DNA of 64,000 nt from Littorina saxatilis (GCF_037325665.1 NC_090261.1:32267505-32331504), one strand, 5' to 3'. Counted from the stretch's first letter, positions 1 to 11,108 are shown. The notes: generated from the letters alone by a model not told the origin. Made by a program: numbers and translations.

Positions 1-560
1 TGGAGCGTTATTGACATGCCCGTACCCAGAATAACCACCTGGTCTCTTGTGAGCTGCTTACAAGGATCGAAGTTCCCGTTGTCCTGAAACAAGTTCGATC
101 TCCGGAGAACTCCGAAAAAAAGCACCAAACACGCAGCCCAGAACACAATATCTTGCCTACACTCAAGGTCCAGCTGGCTTTTTATTATGTGTAGTAATTC
201 AGGGGTGATTGGGGTTTTCTTATCAGTGGCACACCCCTTGCATTTTTCGATGCCCTTAAGTGTTGTCTGGACGTACCACGAGTCCCTGAATGGGTGCGGC
301 AAGCCGCTTTCAAGATGAAGAATGCGAATAATGTTGATGTATTGCTTGATGGAGGACGGTTTCAAACCTCGGGCTAGGTACGCTCCGTATTGCGCAACAG
401 TCTGCTCGTTCACAGGCACTGGCATTATGTCCATCTCCCCACAGAAACGTAAATACGAGGTAAGGTGGATGCGGTAAGTCTTCCTAGTGTTATCAGAAAA
501 GGCACTTGCTCTGTAATCCAACACTTCTGCCGTCAGTTGCGCCCCTAATGGGGGCTGCTG
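1..560 (-). CDS. tyrosine recombinase of the DIRS/Ngaro element (partial, runs off left edge)
   Basis: The minus-strand reading is open from about 560 to the window edge. It reads as a phage-integrase-like protein: an N-terminal SAM-like core-binding domain containing SAFSDNTRKTYRIHLTSYL, then a stretch ending FFGVLRRSNLF, where the arginines match the position of the first catalytic Arg of the family. The remaining catalytic residues (second Arg, His, Tyr) would lie beyond the left edge. In DIRS-like elements this enzyme integrates the cDNA by site-specific recombination instead of a DDE integrase. It follows the RNase H frame directly in a different frame, as is usual in Ngaro elements. The family is clear from the order and motifs; completeness cannot be judged. 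Confidence 0.75.
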
Positions 561-1804
561 GTCTGAAAAACAAGGAACAACAGGGCTTGGTCAGACATAT
601 GGTCACACAGGTTGATGTCGGGGGGTCTCCCCCGGTGCCAGAATGTCAACAGACGCACTAAGTCTTCGCGCCGTCTGGGCTCATGGAGGCGGGAAATTGT
701 GTCAGCCATGATGTTTACACTACCAGCCACATGTATCGCCGCGATTTTGCAGTTCACTTTTGCACATTCCCACGCCATTTTACGGAGCAGACTGTTCACA
801 TACTTATTAGTCGATCTGCCCTTATTAATGATAGCTTTTGCGACAGTACTATCGGTATGAATAATCACTTCTTGTCCGCACCACATCGGAGCCCATCGTG
901 TCACTGCTTGCACCACAGCGCACACTTCTTTATAGTTAATATGTAGCTCCTTTGCTGCCTGCATGTCTTTTTCAAAGATGGTGTACTGCCAGTCACCTTG
1001 CCAAAAGGCACCCGCTGCAATATTACATGCATCTACATGAACATGCTGTTTTGCATTGTGAAAATAATATACTGTGCCGTTAAATACATGCATAAAAGAA
1101 AGCCACCATTGTACATCCTTATGAAATTCGCCAGATAGTTTCGCTTTGTGTCGCTGCTGCTGAAGGGGTTTAATCGTGTCCAGTATCCGCCGCAGAAAGA
1201 ATTTTCCTCCTCTGACAGCCTGACAGGCCCAATTAAGGGACCCCGCTATGCTTTGTAGCTGAGTTTTTGTCGCGCGCTTCTTTCCTCGGATCTGGAGGAG
1301 TCGCTGCCGCAGTTGCTGCAACTTGTCACTTCCAAGTGACAGGGTGTTGTTTCGCGTGTCGATGTCGACACCGAGAAACGTGATACGTTGAGTAGGCCCC
1401 ACCACCTTCTTCCAGCTAATGTTGAAACCCAGTTCCCTCAATAATCTAATTAAAGACAGTAACATGTCATTGCACTCTTGTCTGGTAGCTGCTACCAGAA
1501 GAAAATCATCAATATACGCTAACACACCTGGCATGCCTTTCCGTGCCATGCATCTGCGAATAGCTTGCGACAGGCGATGGAAGTGTGATGGCCCTACGTT
1601 GCTGCCAAAAGGCAGCCGACTGTCAAAGAGATAAGTAGGTTTCTTTTCACCTGTGAAATGCCATTTCAGCCCAGTCATACAATAATCGTCCGGACTGATG
1701 CATACTGACCGATAGGCGGACTGCAAGTCTACTTTTGCACACCAATACCCTGTCTTCGCTAGGGCGCACGCGTCAGATACGGTTTGAAATTTAGCTGACT
1801 CAGG
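545..1804 (-). pseudogene. DIRS/Ngaro reverse transcriptase (C-terminal part) and RNase H
   Basis: This minus-strand frame carries the reverse transcriptase catalytic motif YIDDFLL (around 1515-1535), the palm segment LPFGSNVGPSHFH and the thumb motif FLGVDID. An RNase H domain follows, with the acidic positions in HVDACN, KELHINYKE and HTDSTVAKA, ending near DTISRL. Such enzymes copy element RNA into cDNA and remove the template. The domain order matches DIRS/Ngaro and not Gypsy or BEL. The region is bounded at its upstream side by the BEL/Pao insertion, whose target duplication lies at 1805-1809. Confidence 0.8.
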
Positions 1805-1809
1805 TATAG

Positions 1810-2804
1810 TGTGAAAGGCGCCACGCGAAATCCTAAGCCATATCCATCTTTAAATCTGTTCCAGATCCAGCTTTTTGTTGTTGTTCTTTTTGATCAGTAA
1901 AGTTCTACAAGTTTGATAGTTTTTAGATTTTATTTAGTCATTAATTTTACACTAAATGTGTGTAAGATAGATTCAAGGTTTATTCAGAATATGCAGGAAC
2001 ATTTTGCTGTAAGAATGAGGTGCGCTTCCTGTTCCGGCGCTTCCTGTCTGCCATTTTTCCTAGTATAAGCCACAGTTTTTTGTTCCATTAACATCAGCCA
2101 TAAACATGACGCACAAAGGTCATCATTGGGTAAATATTGTTCAAATTGTTTCTATTGTTAATTTTCTATTCAGGAATAATTATATTTGTCTTGTAGTAAG
2201 GAAAAGTTTATTGTTTTGTACGTTTTTTGGTACAGTCTTTCACCATGTGGTGTTTCAGTATTCGCCATGATGTGTGCACTTTTACAAAGTTTATTTCACT
2301 GTTTAATTAGTGTTCAGTGTGTCAAATTCAAGTAAGAGTGGTATTTTATACATGTTTGCCTTTCATCTAAAATGTTGGTAGTGTATGGAAATGCATTTGT
2401 GCCAAAGGATAACGTTTCATAGTTATTTTGTTTTTAACCATTTTCCCAGTCAACAGTGTGCTTACCTGTGATTCAGAATAAGTTTTTGGTTTGTTTTGTT
2501 ATTCCCTTTTTGTGTAAAGTGTGTAAGAGATAAAGGTAATGATCAGAGCTCTTTTTCTAAGTTGGTAAAATTCTTATTATCTCCCTTTAAGTGTAATAGA
2601 ACAGTTTTTAAAATGACAAGTTTCACAGGTTGTTTCCCTTTGTTTTTGTTGTGTCAGTGTAATGTTAGTAGTTGTTCATTATTAGTATGGTCGAGTGATT
2701 GTTATGTTACATTGTTTTCAGTTTGACGGTGCAGTATGTTGATTAAACATCACAAGTTCAACTACTCATCAGTTCTGCCAGGCTTGTTTTGTGCGGCTGT
2801 GACA
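1810..2804 (+). repeat. 5' LTR of the BEL/Pao element
   Basis: This is a 995-bp direct repeat of 8808-9800, bounded by TG and CA and preceded by the target duplication TATAG. It is AT-rich with T-runs and includes an AATTAAAC-like stretch near its end. Confidence 0.93.
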
Positions 2805-2886
2805 GTCAAACCAATGGCTAACCCATGCCTGGACAACCACGTCTGACTCCAACCCACAGCAACGAATAAATCAGAGCATCATCAAC

Positions 2887-5800
2887 ATGAGTCAGTCAGA
2901 GGAGTCAACCAGACCAAAACGTGAAGTCAGATACACAGAAAAGTACCAACTATACAAAGAAGAAATGGACGCCAAGAAAGGTCAAAATGCTAAACCACCA
3001 AGTGCTACAGTCACACCAAAGGAAGACACTTTCAAAGACACTTATGAAGCATGGAAAAGGGGTATGCAAACCATACGTCAGAACCTAAAACACCAACTGT
3101 CTGATGAAGAGCTCACCAACGTAATACAGACAGCAGAAAATTTACGGAAGTGTGTTTTAGAAGCTTTCACGAACATTACAACTCCTGACCACTTGACACT
3201 AAGGAGAATGGACTGCTGCTCTGCCAACACCAACAACATTGTATCGCTAGCGCAAATACGCATGAGTGAAACAGATCAGCTTGCTTGGAACCAAGAAGAA
3301 GAAACAGCACGCCTGCGTGTCATGTTGGACACGGAATATGCCCATTCAGTCTATGGGTCTAAAACCTCTGGTTCTGGCAGAAGTTGTAGCAGCAGCGCTT
3401 CCTTGTGGTCATCACAAGAGAGTATTGCTACAAAACGAGCTGAGGCGTTGGCTAAGCTTGCAGCTCAGGAAGTCGAGATGCAGACACGGCAAGAAATTGC
3501 GGCAGAGAGAGCACGCCTAGACCGCTTGGAGGCAGAACAGAACATCAGGGCTACAAAGGCCATGATCAAAGCTTATGATGAGCTGGGGCACCCAGAAGCA
3601 AGACCCACCGTCCGTCAGGGAGCCCATAAGGATAACGTGACCACCCATAACCAGACTCTCGTCAACGACAACCGTCAGCCGCCTTGCGCTCACGTCAGTT
3701 ACAGTCGCTTGCCACCATGTGAGCCGTCCACTTTCACTGGTGACCCACTTCAGTTCGTCAAGTGGAAGCGATCATTCGAGGGCTTGATTGGTCACACGCA
3801 CATTTCATACGCAGAGAAGCTGGCCCTGCTTGAGCGCTACACCGCCGGAGAAGCGTATGAATGTATCGAGGGAGCATTCTTCAGGTTCGACACTGAAGCA
3901 TACGACGACGCATGGAGAACGCTGAACGAACGCTATGGACATCCATCTGTAATACTGAACGCCTTCAGAAAGAAACTCAACAACTGGCCAAAGGTGGGAG
4001 GAAGAGAGTACAACGATCTGCGAAGATTTTCAGACTTTCTCGTCACCGTGGATAACGCCTCACCCCACATCCCGGGTCTCAAGCATCTTGATGATGAAGA
4101 GGAGAATAAGAAGCTGCTACAGAAGCTACCAGACTGGATCATCACAAAGTGGGGAAACGTGGTAGCACAACATGATACAGACGGCCGTAGTTACCCAAGC
4201 TTCCATTGTTTCACCCAGTTTCTCGCCTCACAGGCCAAAGTCGCGACTAGGCCAGTGTGCTCTCTACAAGCTCTAAAAGAGGACAAAGGAGAGACCAAAC
4301 CATCACATCCTACCAAGTACAGAGGACCTAACCGTACAGCCGTAAGCATGGCAACGACTACAGATCAGCAGGTGAACCACACACAAAACACTCCAGATGT
4401 CGACTCACAATCTACTCGCAAGCTTTGTGTCTTTTGCAAACAGACCAACCATTTTCTACCAAACTGTCAAACCTTTCAAGCCAGGCCTGCTGAAGAACGA
4501 AGAACTTTCGTTAAGGAGCAGAGACGGTGTTTCAGGTGTTTGCGAACAGGTCACCATGCGAAAGACTGTAAAAATCATCACACCTGCAAGAAATGCCAAG
4601 GCAAACACCCCACAGCGCTCCATGACGATAATTTTGTCAACAAGAAAGGAGACCGCACCAAAGACGCTGCAGGTACGCAAGCCACAGAAACGACAGCAAC
4701 AACCTGCAAGGTGTCATGCAACGCTTCCTCACACAGTGCGTTGACGGTTCCAGTGTGGATATCCACAAAGCAAGATCCTGACAAGGAAAGATTAGTCTAC
4801 GCCCTCATAGACTCACAAAGCGACACAACCTTCGTTGAACGTTCAGTCGTAGACTTCTTGAATCCATCCTCCAGAGAAACCACGCGTCTCAAGATAGAGA
4901 CACTCAGAGACGACATCCAGTCAGGGATTGTATGCGACAGAGTCTCGGACCTGCGTGTGCGAGCCTACAACAGTGACACTTTTGTTGAGCTACCACCTGC
5001 CTACTCCATTGATTACATTCCTTTGCGACAAAGCACCATACCCACTTGCAACACTGCAAAAAGCTGGAGCCATCTGCAGCAGATTGCGCATGAGTTACCT
5101 CCCCTACTCAACTGTGATCCTGGCGTTCTCATCGGGTTCAACTGTTCTCATGCGTTCCTGCCCAGACAATACATAGTCGGTGGTGACTCGGAGCCGTTTG
5201 CAGTGAGGACAGATCTAGGATGGGGCATCGTTGGGAAAACCTCGCCGACGTCACAAGGTTCTTCATCTGAGAACGTAAGCGTCTGCAATCGTGTCACAAC
5301 CAAAGAACTCCCAGTCATCAAACCAAAGGACGCATGTCGTATATTGGAAAGAGACTTTGAGCAGGACGAAAAAGATGGCAAGCCCACTTCACAAGAAGAT
5401 GAGTTGTTCATGAACATTCTCAGCGCAAACGTTGCAAGAGACAGTGACGGACACCTACAGATGCCGCTTCCCTTCAAGAAAAAACCTGTTCTTCCAAACA
5501 ACTACGTACTGGCAGCCCAACGTTTGGAACACTTGAAGAAGAAGCTACAAAGAAACACAGAGTACTACAATGAGTACAACGAGTTCATGAACGACATCAT
5601 AAGAAGAGGTGATGCAGAAGAAGCCAAAGAAACCACAGGCCAAGAATGGTATATACCACATCATGGTGTTTTCCATCCTCAGAAGAAGAAACTCAGAGTT
5701 GTCTTTGACTGTTCTGCAAAGTTCAACAACACGTGCCTCAACGACCATCTACTTGTCGGCCCAAACCTCATTAACAACTTGGTGGGCATCCTCAGTCGAT

Positions 5801-8658
5801 TTCGACAGCACTCTGTCGCTTTCACCTGCGACGTGGAGAAAATGTTCCACCAGTTCCGAGTGACTGAAGAACACTGTGACTTCCTACGTTTCCTCTGGTG
5901 GAAAGACGGCAACCTCACAGACAGCCCCGCTGTGTACCGAATGAAGGTACATCTGTTCGGAGCTGCTTCCTCTCCAGGCTGCGCCAACTACGGACTCAAA
6001 CATCTAGCCAAAGAAAACCAGGACAAGTTCACAGAAGGGTCTCACTTCATTGAAAGGGACTTCTATGTGGATGATGGGCTATCCAGCCAGCCGACAGAGG
6101 AGAAAGCCATTAACCTCATCAAAGAAGCGGTAGCAATCTGCTCCACAGGAGGCCTGAGACTCCACAAATTCGCATCCAACAGTCACAAGGTGATGGAGTC
6201 GATTCCAATGTCAGAACGCAACGGAAACATGCAAACGATGGACCTCAACTTCCATGATCTGCCGCTGGAACGAACTCTTGGAATGCAGTGGTCTATAGAC
6301 AACGACACTCTCCATTTCTCCTTCATGCCCAGTGAACGGCCATGCACACGACGAGGCATCCTAGCCATTGTTGCCTCTTTGTATGATCCCTTGGGGCTGA
6401 TCGCACCATACGTTCTGACGGGCAAACAGATTCTGCAAGAGGTTTGTCACAAAGGCACCAAATGGGACGATCCTGTGCCGATAGAACTGCAGTCAGCATG
6501 GAACACCTGGAAAGAAGACATGGATCAGCTGAAACTCGTTTCTATCCCAAGGTGTTACTACCCAGCCAACTTTGGTTCTATCACCAACGTCCAGCTTCAT
6601 CACTTCTCAGATGCCAGCACCACAGGCTATGGAATGTGCACCTACCTGAGACTGGTGAATGCTGAGGGTCAAACGCACTGTTCTCTTGTCGCTGCCAAGG
6701 CAAGAGTGGCTCCCAAGAAAATTGTGAGCATTCCTCGTCTCGAACTGGCAGCTGCCGTTGTGGCTGCAGAGGTTGGTCACGCCATCAAACAAGAACTCAG
6801 CTACACCATCAGTGAAGAATTCTTCTGGACAGACTCTCGTGTAGTGCTGGGCTACATCAATAACGAGGCAAGGAGGTTCCATGTTTTTGTTGCCAATCGA
6901 GTGCAGAAGATCAGAAACCTCTCGGACCCAAGTCAATGGCATTACGTCCCATCTGAAGACAATCCTGCAGATCACGCTTCAAGAGGTTTAAGAGCAGCTG
7001 AGCTGATGCACAGCAAATGGTTTTCCGGACCCAAGTTTCTGTGGGAAACTAAGCTCTCCCTACCCTCGGCTACGTCATCAGCTCTCAAGCCTGAAGACCC
7101 AGAAGTTCGCACTGCCTTGACAACCCAAACTACGTCCTGTGCAGTAGATTTGGATGACAGACTATCTCGTTTCTCAAGCTGGAATGTGGCAGCACGTGTG
7201 ATGACAAGAATCTTGCGACTCAACAAGTCTCGCGACAAAAGCTCAACAGCAGAACTTTCTGTGGAGGAAATTCACAATGCCAAACTCTCCATCATCAGAG
7301 GTGTCCAGTCTCAGTTCTTGGCAGCAGAAATCTCATGTCTCTCCAAGAAGGGAAGTTTGCCTCAAACGAACAAGCTTCATCGCACCGAGCCATTCCTGCA
7401 AGACGGAATTCTTCGTGTTGGTGGGAGACTCAAGAAAGGTTCATTCTCCATGGGTGAAAAGCATCCCATCATTCTCCCCAAGAACTCTCACGTCACAAGA
7501 CTCGTGATACTCCATTGTCACGAGAAAATCAAGCACCAAGGTAGAGGAATGACACTCAACGAAATCCGCTCCCAAGGCTTCTGGGTACCTGGAGGCTCCA
7601 AGCAGGTTGCGAAGGTTCTCAGCAAGTGTGTCGTCTGCAGAAAGCTGCGAAGTGACGCCCAAGGTCAACAGATGGCTGATCTACCCAAAGAAAGAGTCGA
7701 ACCATCCCCTCCCTTCACGTACGTGGGAATGGACTGCTTCGGCCCTATGTTGGTGAAGAACGGAAGAAAGGAAGTGAAGCGCTACGGTCTTCTCTTCACC
7801 TGTTTCTGCTCCAGAGCGGTTCATCTTGAAATGCTCGACGATATGACCACAGACTCGCTCATCAACGGCATTCGCTGCTTTATCGCAATCAGGGGTGCTG
7901 CGCAGAAGATTTTCTGTGACCAAGGTACCAACTTTGTGGGAGCAGACAATGAACTCAGGAGTGCATTGAAAGAAATGGATGAAGATGAACTCAAACAGCG
8001 GCTTAGAGACCACCAAATCCAGTTTGTCTTCAACACTCCATACGCAAGCCACGCAGGGGGTGTGTGGGAGAGACAAGTACAGACCGTGAAATCGGTGCTA
8101 CGAGCCACGACTGCACTCTGCCCCGGACGACTTGACGACTCGTCTCTTCGTACAATGTTGTACGAATCCATGGCCATCGTGAACTGTCGACCCATCACTG
8201 CTGTTCATCAAGGTGACCCAACCTCACCAGAACCCCTCACTCCAAACCACATCCTCACCATGAAATCCAGTGTTCCCCTTCCCCCACCAGGCAAGTTCAT
8301 GACAGAGGACTTGTTTCTGCGAAAGCGCTGGCGTCGCGTCCAGTTCCTGGCACAGCAGTTCTGGTCTAGATGGCGCAAGGAGTACATCTTGGCACTCACC
8401 CAACGACAGAAGTGGCTTCACCCCAAGAGGAACCTCAAGGTGGGAGACGTGGTTCTGGTGAAAGACCAAGAACTGCCCCGCAACCAGTGGCCACTGGCAA
8501 GAGTGGTTGCAGCATCACCAGATGACGACGGTCTTGTTCGCCATGTGACCTTGAACATTGCAGCCAAAGATCTCGACAAAAATGGCAAAAGACGTTCCAA
8601 GCTTTCTGTTGTCGAGCGACCTGTCCACAAGCTCATCCTCATCCTGGAAAGCAACTGA
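2887..8658 (+). CDS. BEL/Pao Gag-Pol polyprotein (1923 aa)
   Basis: A single frame encodes all internal proteins. In order: a basic N-terminus; an Ala/Glu-rich probable coiled coil near residues 190-230; a DUF1759-type Gag region near 275-430; two clear CCHC-like zinc knuckles and a third Cys/His cluster near 515-585; an aspartic protease-like segment with ALIDSQSDTTF near 637; reverse transcriptase with FYVDDGLSS near 1058; an A17-type segment with ASLYDPLGLIAPY near 1163; RNase H with HHFSDAS near 1238; an integrase with an H2C2 zinc finger near 1545-1590 and DDE positions near 1616 (GMDCFGP), 1677 (FCDQGTNF) and 1728 (GGVWER); and a DUF5641-type C-terminal domain ending ARVVAASPDDDGLVR. 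This order and the C-terminal domain are diagnostic of BEL/Pao. The start is the first Met after the 5' LTR leader. Confidence 0.93.
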   Translation: MSQSEESTRPKREVRYTEKYQLYKEEMDAKKGQNAKPPSATVTPKEDTFKDTYEAWKRGMQTIRQNLKHQLSDEELTNVIQTAENLRKCVLEAFTNITTPDHLTLRRMDCCSANTNNIVSLAQIRMSETDQLAWNQEEETARLRVMLDTEYAHSVYGSKTSGSGRSCSSSASLWSSQESIATKRAEALAKLAAQEVEMQTRQEIAAERARLDRLEAEQNIRATKAMIKAYDELGHPEARPTVRQGAHKDNVTTHNQTLVNDNRQPPCAHVSYSRLPPCEPSTFTGDPLQFVKWKRSFEGLIGHTHISYAEKLALLERYTAGEAYECIEGAFFRFDTEAYDDAWRTLNERYGHPSVILNAFRKKLNNWPKVGGREYNDLRRFSDFLVTVDNASPHIPGLKHLDDEEENKKLLQKLPDWIITKWGNVVAQHDTDGRSYPSFHCFTQFLASQAKVATRPVCSLQALKEDKGETKPSHPTKYRGPNRTAVSMATTTDQQVNHTQNTPDVDSQSTRKLCVFCKQTNHFLPNCQTFQARPAEERRTFVKEQRRCFRCLRTGHHAKDCKNHHTCKKCQGKHPTALHDDNFVNKKGDRTKDAAGTQATETTATTCKVSCNASSHSALTVPVWISTKQDPDKERLVYALIDSQSDTTFVERSVVDFLNPSSRETTRLKIETLRDDIQSGIVCDRVSDLRVRAYNSDTFVELPPAYSIDYIPLRQSTIPTCNTAKSWSHLQQIAHELPPLLNCDPGVLIGFNCSHAFLPRQYIVGGDSEPFAVRTDLGWGIVGKTSPTSQGSSSENVSVCNRVTTKELPVIKPKDACRILERDFEQDEKDGKPTSQEDELFMNILSANVARDSDGHLQMPLPFKKKPVLPNNYVLAAQRLEHLKKKLQRNTEYYNEYNEFMNDIIRRGDAEEAKETTGQEWYIPHHGVFHPQKKKLRVVFDCSAKFNNTCLNDHLLVGPNLINNLVGILSRFRQHSVAFTCDVEKMFHQFRVTEEHCDFLRFLWWKDGNLTDSPAVYRMKVHLFGAASSPGCANYGLKHLAKENQDKFTEGSHFIERDFYVDDGLSSQPTEEKAINLIKEAVAICSTGGLRLHKFASNSHKVMESIPMSERNGNMQTMDLNFHDLPLERTLGMQWSIDNDTLHFSFMPSERPCTRRGILAIVASLYDPLGLIAPYVLTGKQILQEVCHKGTKWDDPVPIELQSAWNTWKEDMDQLKLVSIPRCYYPANFGSITNVQLHHFSDASTTGYGMCTYLRLVNAEGQTHCSLVAAKARVAPKKIVSIPRLELAAAVVAAEVGHAIKQELSYTISEEFFWTDSRVVLGYINNEARRFHVFVANRVQKIRNLSDPSQWHYVPSEDNPADHASRGLRAAELMHSKWFSGPKFLWETKLSLPSATSSALKPEDPEVRTALTTQTTSCAVDLDDRLSRFSSWNVAARVMTRILRLNKSRDKSSTAELSVEEIHNAKLSIIRGVQSQFLAAEISCLSKKGSLPQTNKLHRTEPFLQDGILRVGGRLKKGSFSMGEKHPIILPKNSHVTRLVILHCHEKIKHQGRGMTLNEIRSQGFWVPGGSKQVAKVLSKCVVCRKLRSDAQGQQMADLPKERVEPSPPFTYVGMDCFGPMLVKNGRKEVKRYGLLFTCFCSRAVHLEMLDDMTTDSLINGIRCFIAIRGAAQKIFCDQGTNFVGADNELRSALKEMDEDELKQRLRDHQIQFVFNTPYASHAGGVWERQVQTVKSVLRATTALCPGRLDDSSLRTMLYESMAIVNCRPITAVHQGDPTSPEPLTPNHILTMKSSVPLPPPGKFMTEDLFLRKRWRRVQFLAQQFWSRWRKEYILALTQRQKWLHPKRNLKVGDVVLVKDQELPRNQWPLARVVAASPDDDGLVRHVTLNIAAKDLDKNGKRRSKLSVVERPVHKLILILESN

Positions 8659-8807
8659 CTTTATGTGGAGGATCAGTGACCATGAGCAGTATTCGTGACA
8701 ATCATTGTTGCGCCCGTGTGAATGTGCATAGAAATTTCCATGATTCATGTTTAATTTTTAGTTCTTGTATTACAAGTACTTTTACGAATCCTGTAAATTG
8801 GTGGGAG

Positions 8808-9800
8808 TGTGAAAGGCGCCACGCGAAATCCTAAGCCATATCCATCTTTAAATCTGTTCCAGATCCAGCTTTTTGTTGTTGTTCTTTTTGATCAGTAAAG
8901 TTCTACAAGTTTGATAGTTTTTAGATTTTATTTAGTCATTAATTTTACACTAAATGTGTGTAAGATAGATTCAAGGTTTATTCAGAATATGCAGGAACAT
9001 TTTGCTGTAAGAATGAGGTGCGCTTCCTGTTCCGGCGCTTCCTGTCTGCCATTTTTCTTAGTATAAGCCACAGTTTTTTGTTCCATTAACATCAGCCATA
9101 AACATGACGCACAAAGGTCATCATTGGGTAAATATTGTTCAAATTGTTTCTATTGTTAATTTTCTATTCAGGAATAATTATATTTGTCTTGTAGTAAGGA
9201 AAAGTTTATTGTTTTGTACGTTTTTTGGTACAGTCTTTCACCATGTGGTGTTTCAGTATTCGCCATGATGTGTGCACTTTTACAAAGTTTATTTCACTGT
9301 TTAATTAGTGTTCAGTGTGTCAAATTCAAGTAAGAGTGGTATTTTATACATGTTTGCCTTTCATCTAAAATGTTGGTAGTGTATGGAAATGCATTTGTGC
9401 CAAAGGATAACGTTTCATAGTTATTTTGTTTTTAACCATTTTCCCAGTCAACAGTGTGCTTACCTGTGATTCAGAATAAGTTTTTGGTTTGTTTTGTTAT
9501 TCCCTTTTTGTGTAAAGTGTGTAAGAGATAAAGGTAATGATCAGAGCTCTTTTTCTAAGTTGGTAGAATTCTTATTATCTCCCTTTAAGTGTTACAGAAC
9601 AGTTTTTAAAATGACAAGTTTCACAGGTTGTTTCCCTTTGTTTTTGTAGTGTCAGTAATGTTAGTAGTTGTTCATTATTAGTATGGTCGAGTGATTGTTA
9701 TGTTACATTGTTTTCAGTTTGACGGTGCAGTATGTTGATTAAACATCACAAGTTCAACTACTCATCAGTTCTGCCAGGCTTGTTTTGTGCGGCTGTGACA
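8808..9800 (+). repeat. 3' LTR of the BEL/Pao element
   Basis: This is a 993-bp copy of the 5' LTR, about 99% identical by eye and followed by the target duplication TATAG at 9801-9805. Confidence 0.93.
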
Positions 9801-9805
9801 TATAG

Positions 9806-10230
9806 AATAGTCGTTCATTGCCCTACCTGTGGGTTTGCTAGCGTCATGGATCAACCTGATGCTGCCATCATCCTTGGGAATCGCAGCGATAGCGCTTACC
9901 ACAGTTGGTTTTCTACTAGCTACAATGTAATAACCTTTTTCTATCTGATCTAATAGCTCTTTTTCCACAGCTTTATGGTGTTCGTTCGATGACCTATGGT
10001 TTGTTTGCTCTACGTCTAGTACGCCTGCCCTACTCTCTTCTGTTACACGGAAACCGTTTCTTATGCCATCTAATAAAAAGGTTTTGTCGTGATCGCCTTC
10101 TAGCACCTTGTGCCACATTTGAGATTTAGCATTAATGGAATCACTATTTCCGAGAAATTCGCACTTATTGGAATCTAGCTGAGGGAACGGGCTGTTGAAG
10201 GTGGGGCCTACCGTTTTGTCGGCAATTCGT
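9806..10230 (-). pseudogene. DIRS/Ngaro reverse transcriptase, N-terminal part
   Basis: The minus-strand frame contains RT finger-domain sequence: KELLDQIEKGYYIVA, followed by AIPKDDGSIRLIHDASKP, where the basic and acidic residues match RT blocks 1-2 of DIRS/Ngaro and Gypsy-like enzymes. It ends at the BEL/Pao insertion; the rest of the polymerase region lies on the far side of that element. The upstream limit is approximate. Confidence 0.75.
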
Positions 10231-10241
10231 TGCGCTGTGTC

Positions 10242-11108
10242 CTAGGCTGGGGAGGTGGTAGCTGTCACTTTGTGGTCCTTGCCGGGGTGGCCCATGCCGC
10301 AGGTGTCGCAGACGTGGAGGAATCTGCAGCGGGACCCATAGGGACAGTCGCCTTTGTTGGTATACAATAAGCACACTTCCTTCCCGTTGGGTCCCGCTGG
10401 TCGCCGGGAACCGCCGCTGGCCGTCGTAGCCTTGCCGCCCTTGTTGTCTTGGACGCCATGCTGGAGCCGGTCCCGCAGGATCACCGTGGACAGGTGGGGG
10501 TTGGGGGTTCCCCACTTGAATCCGCTGGACGACTGGCGCCTTCTGTACTCGTCGTCGTACAGAAGCACCGACTGCCACAAGTATCTGGCCCCCAGCTCGC
10601 CTATCATCTCTGTGTACCGGAGGTAGGCGGTCGAGTCAAACCCGGGCTTCTCAGCACTCAACTTCGCCATGATGCGTGCGTTTGCCACAATCCAGTGGCA
10701 GGGGGAGACTTTGTCAAGTTTTGGTCTCTGGTTGAGTTTTAGGATGACACCTCCCCCGAGTGTCACCTCTTCCTCGGCCGCCATCGACCCCGGCACAAAA
10801 TCCAGAATGGAAAGATAGGAGGTCTCACCTGTTGGCTGCAGTGACAAGCCGCCTAACAGTCCCTGGAGTGGTTCCACGCTTTTTTCCTCAGTCACCCGCT
10901 GGGATAGTGGCCCTCCCCCGCTTCGCTTTTGCAGGGCCGCCACTGCTACTCTCAGCGCTACGTAGTGGCCACGCTTGAGACCCAGGCCCTCCAAATCCTG
11001 GGCAGTCGCATTTCTCAGCACATTGAGGGTGTTCAACTCCTCATCCTGGAGAACTTTAACCACCGTTAAAGGCAGATCTGTTGCCCACGCTCCAAATTCG
11101 AAGTCCAT
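10242..11108 (-). CDS. Gag-like protein of the DIRS/Ngaro element (288 aa)
   Basis: This minus-strand frame lies upstream of the reverse transcriptase. Its N-terminus (residues about 10-70) reads like a small helical SAM-like fold (LQDEELNTLNVLRNATAQDL). Near residues 244-262 it has a CCCH-type zinc finger (C-x8-C-x5-C-x3-H, in CLLYTNKGDCPYGSRCRFLH), followed by a further CxxC pair and histidines (CDTCGMGHPGKDH). Zinc-finger Gag proteins of this kind package element RNA. GC content is higher than in the flanks. The assignment comes from position and the finger; no capsid fold can be verified by eye. Confidence 0.65.
   Translation of the reverse strand: MDFEFGAWATDLPLTVVKVLQDEELNTLNVLRNATAQDLEGLGLKRGHYVALRVAVAALQKRSGGGPLSQRVTEEKSVEPLQGLLGGLSLQPTGETSYLSILDFVPGSMAAEEEVTLGGGVILKLNQRPKLDKVSPCHWIVANARIMAKLSAEKPGFDSTAYLRYTEMIGELGARYLWQSVLLYDDEYRRRQSSSGFKWGTPNPHLSTVILRDRLQHGVQDNKGGKATTASGGSRRPAGPNGKEVCLLYTNKGDCPYGSRCRFLHVCDTCGMGHPGKDHKVTATTSPA

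Larger units (their letters stand above)
1810..9800 (+). mobile_element. BEL/Pao LTR retrotransposon, looks whole, inserted in the DIRS element
   Basis: Two near-identical long terminal repeats (1810-2804 and 8808-9800), each starting TGTG and ending TGTGACA, flank one long Gag-Pol frame. The 5-bp target duplication TATAG lies at 1805-1809 and 9801-9805, so the ends are exact. A purine-rich stretch (GGTGGGAG) precedes the 3' LTR, as expected of a polypurine tract. The LTRs differ at roughly 1% of positions by eye, so the insertion is recent on an evolutionary scale. The element looks whole. Confidence 0.93.

Noticed and set aside
10354-10978. Plus-strand frames opposite the DIRS Gag
   Set aside because: Shadow frames of the GC-rich minus-strand Gag, which has the zinc finger and the right gene order.
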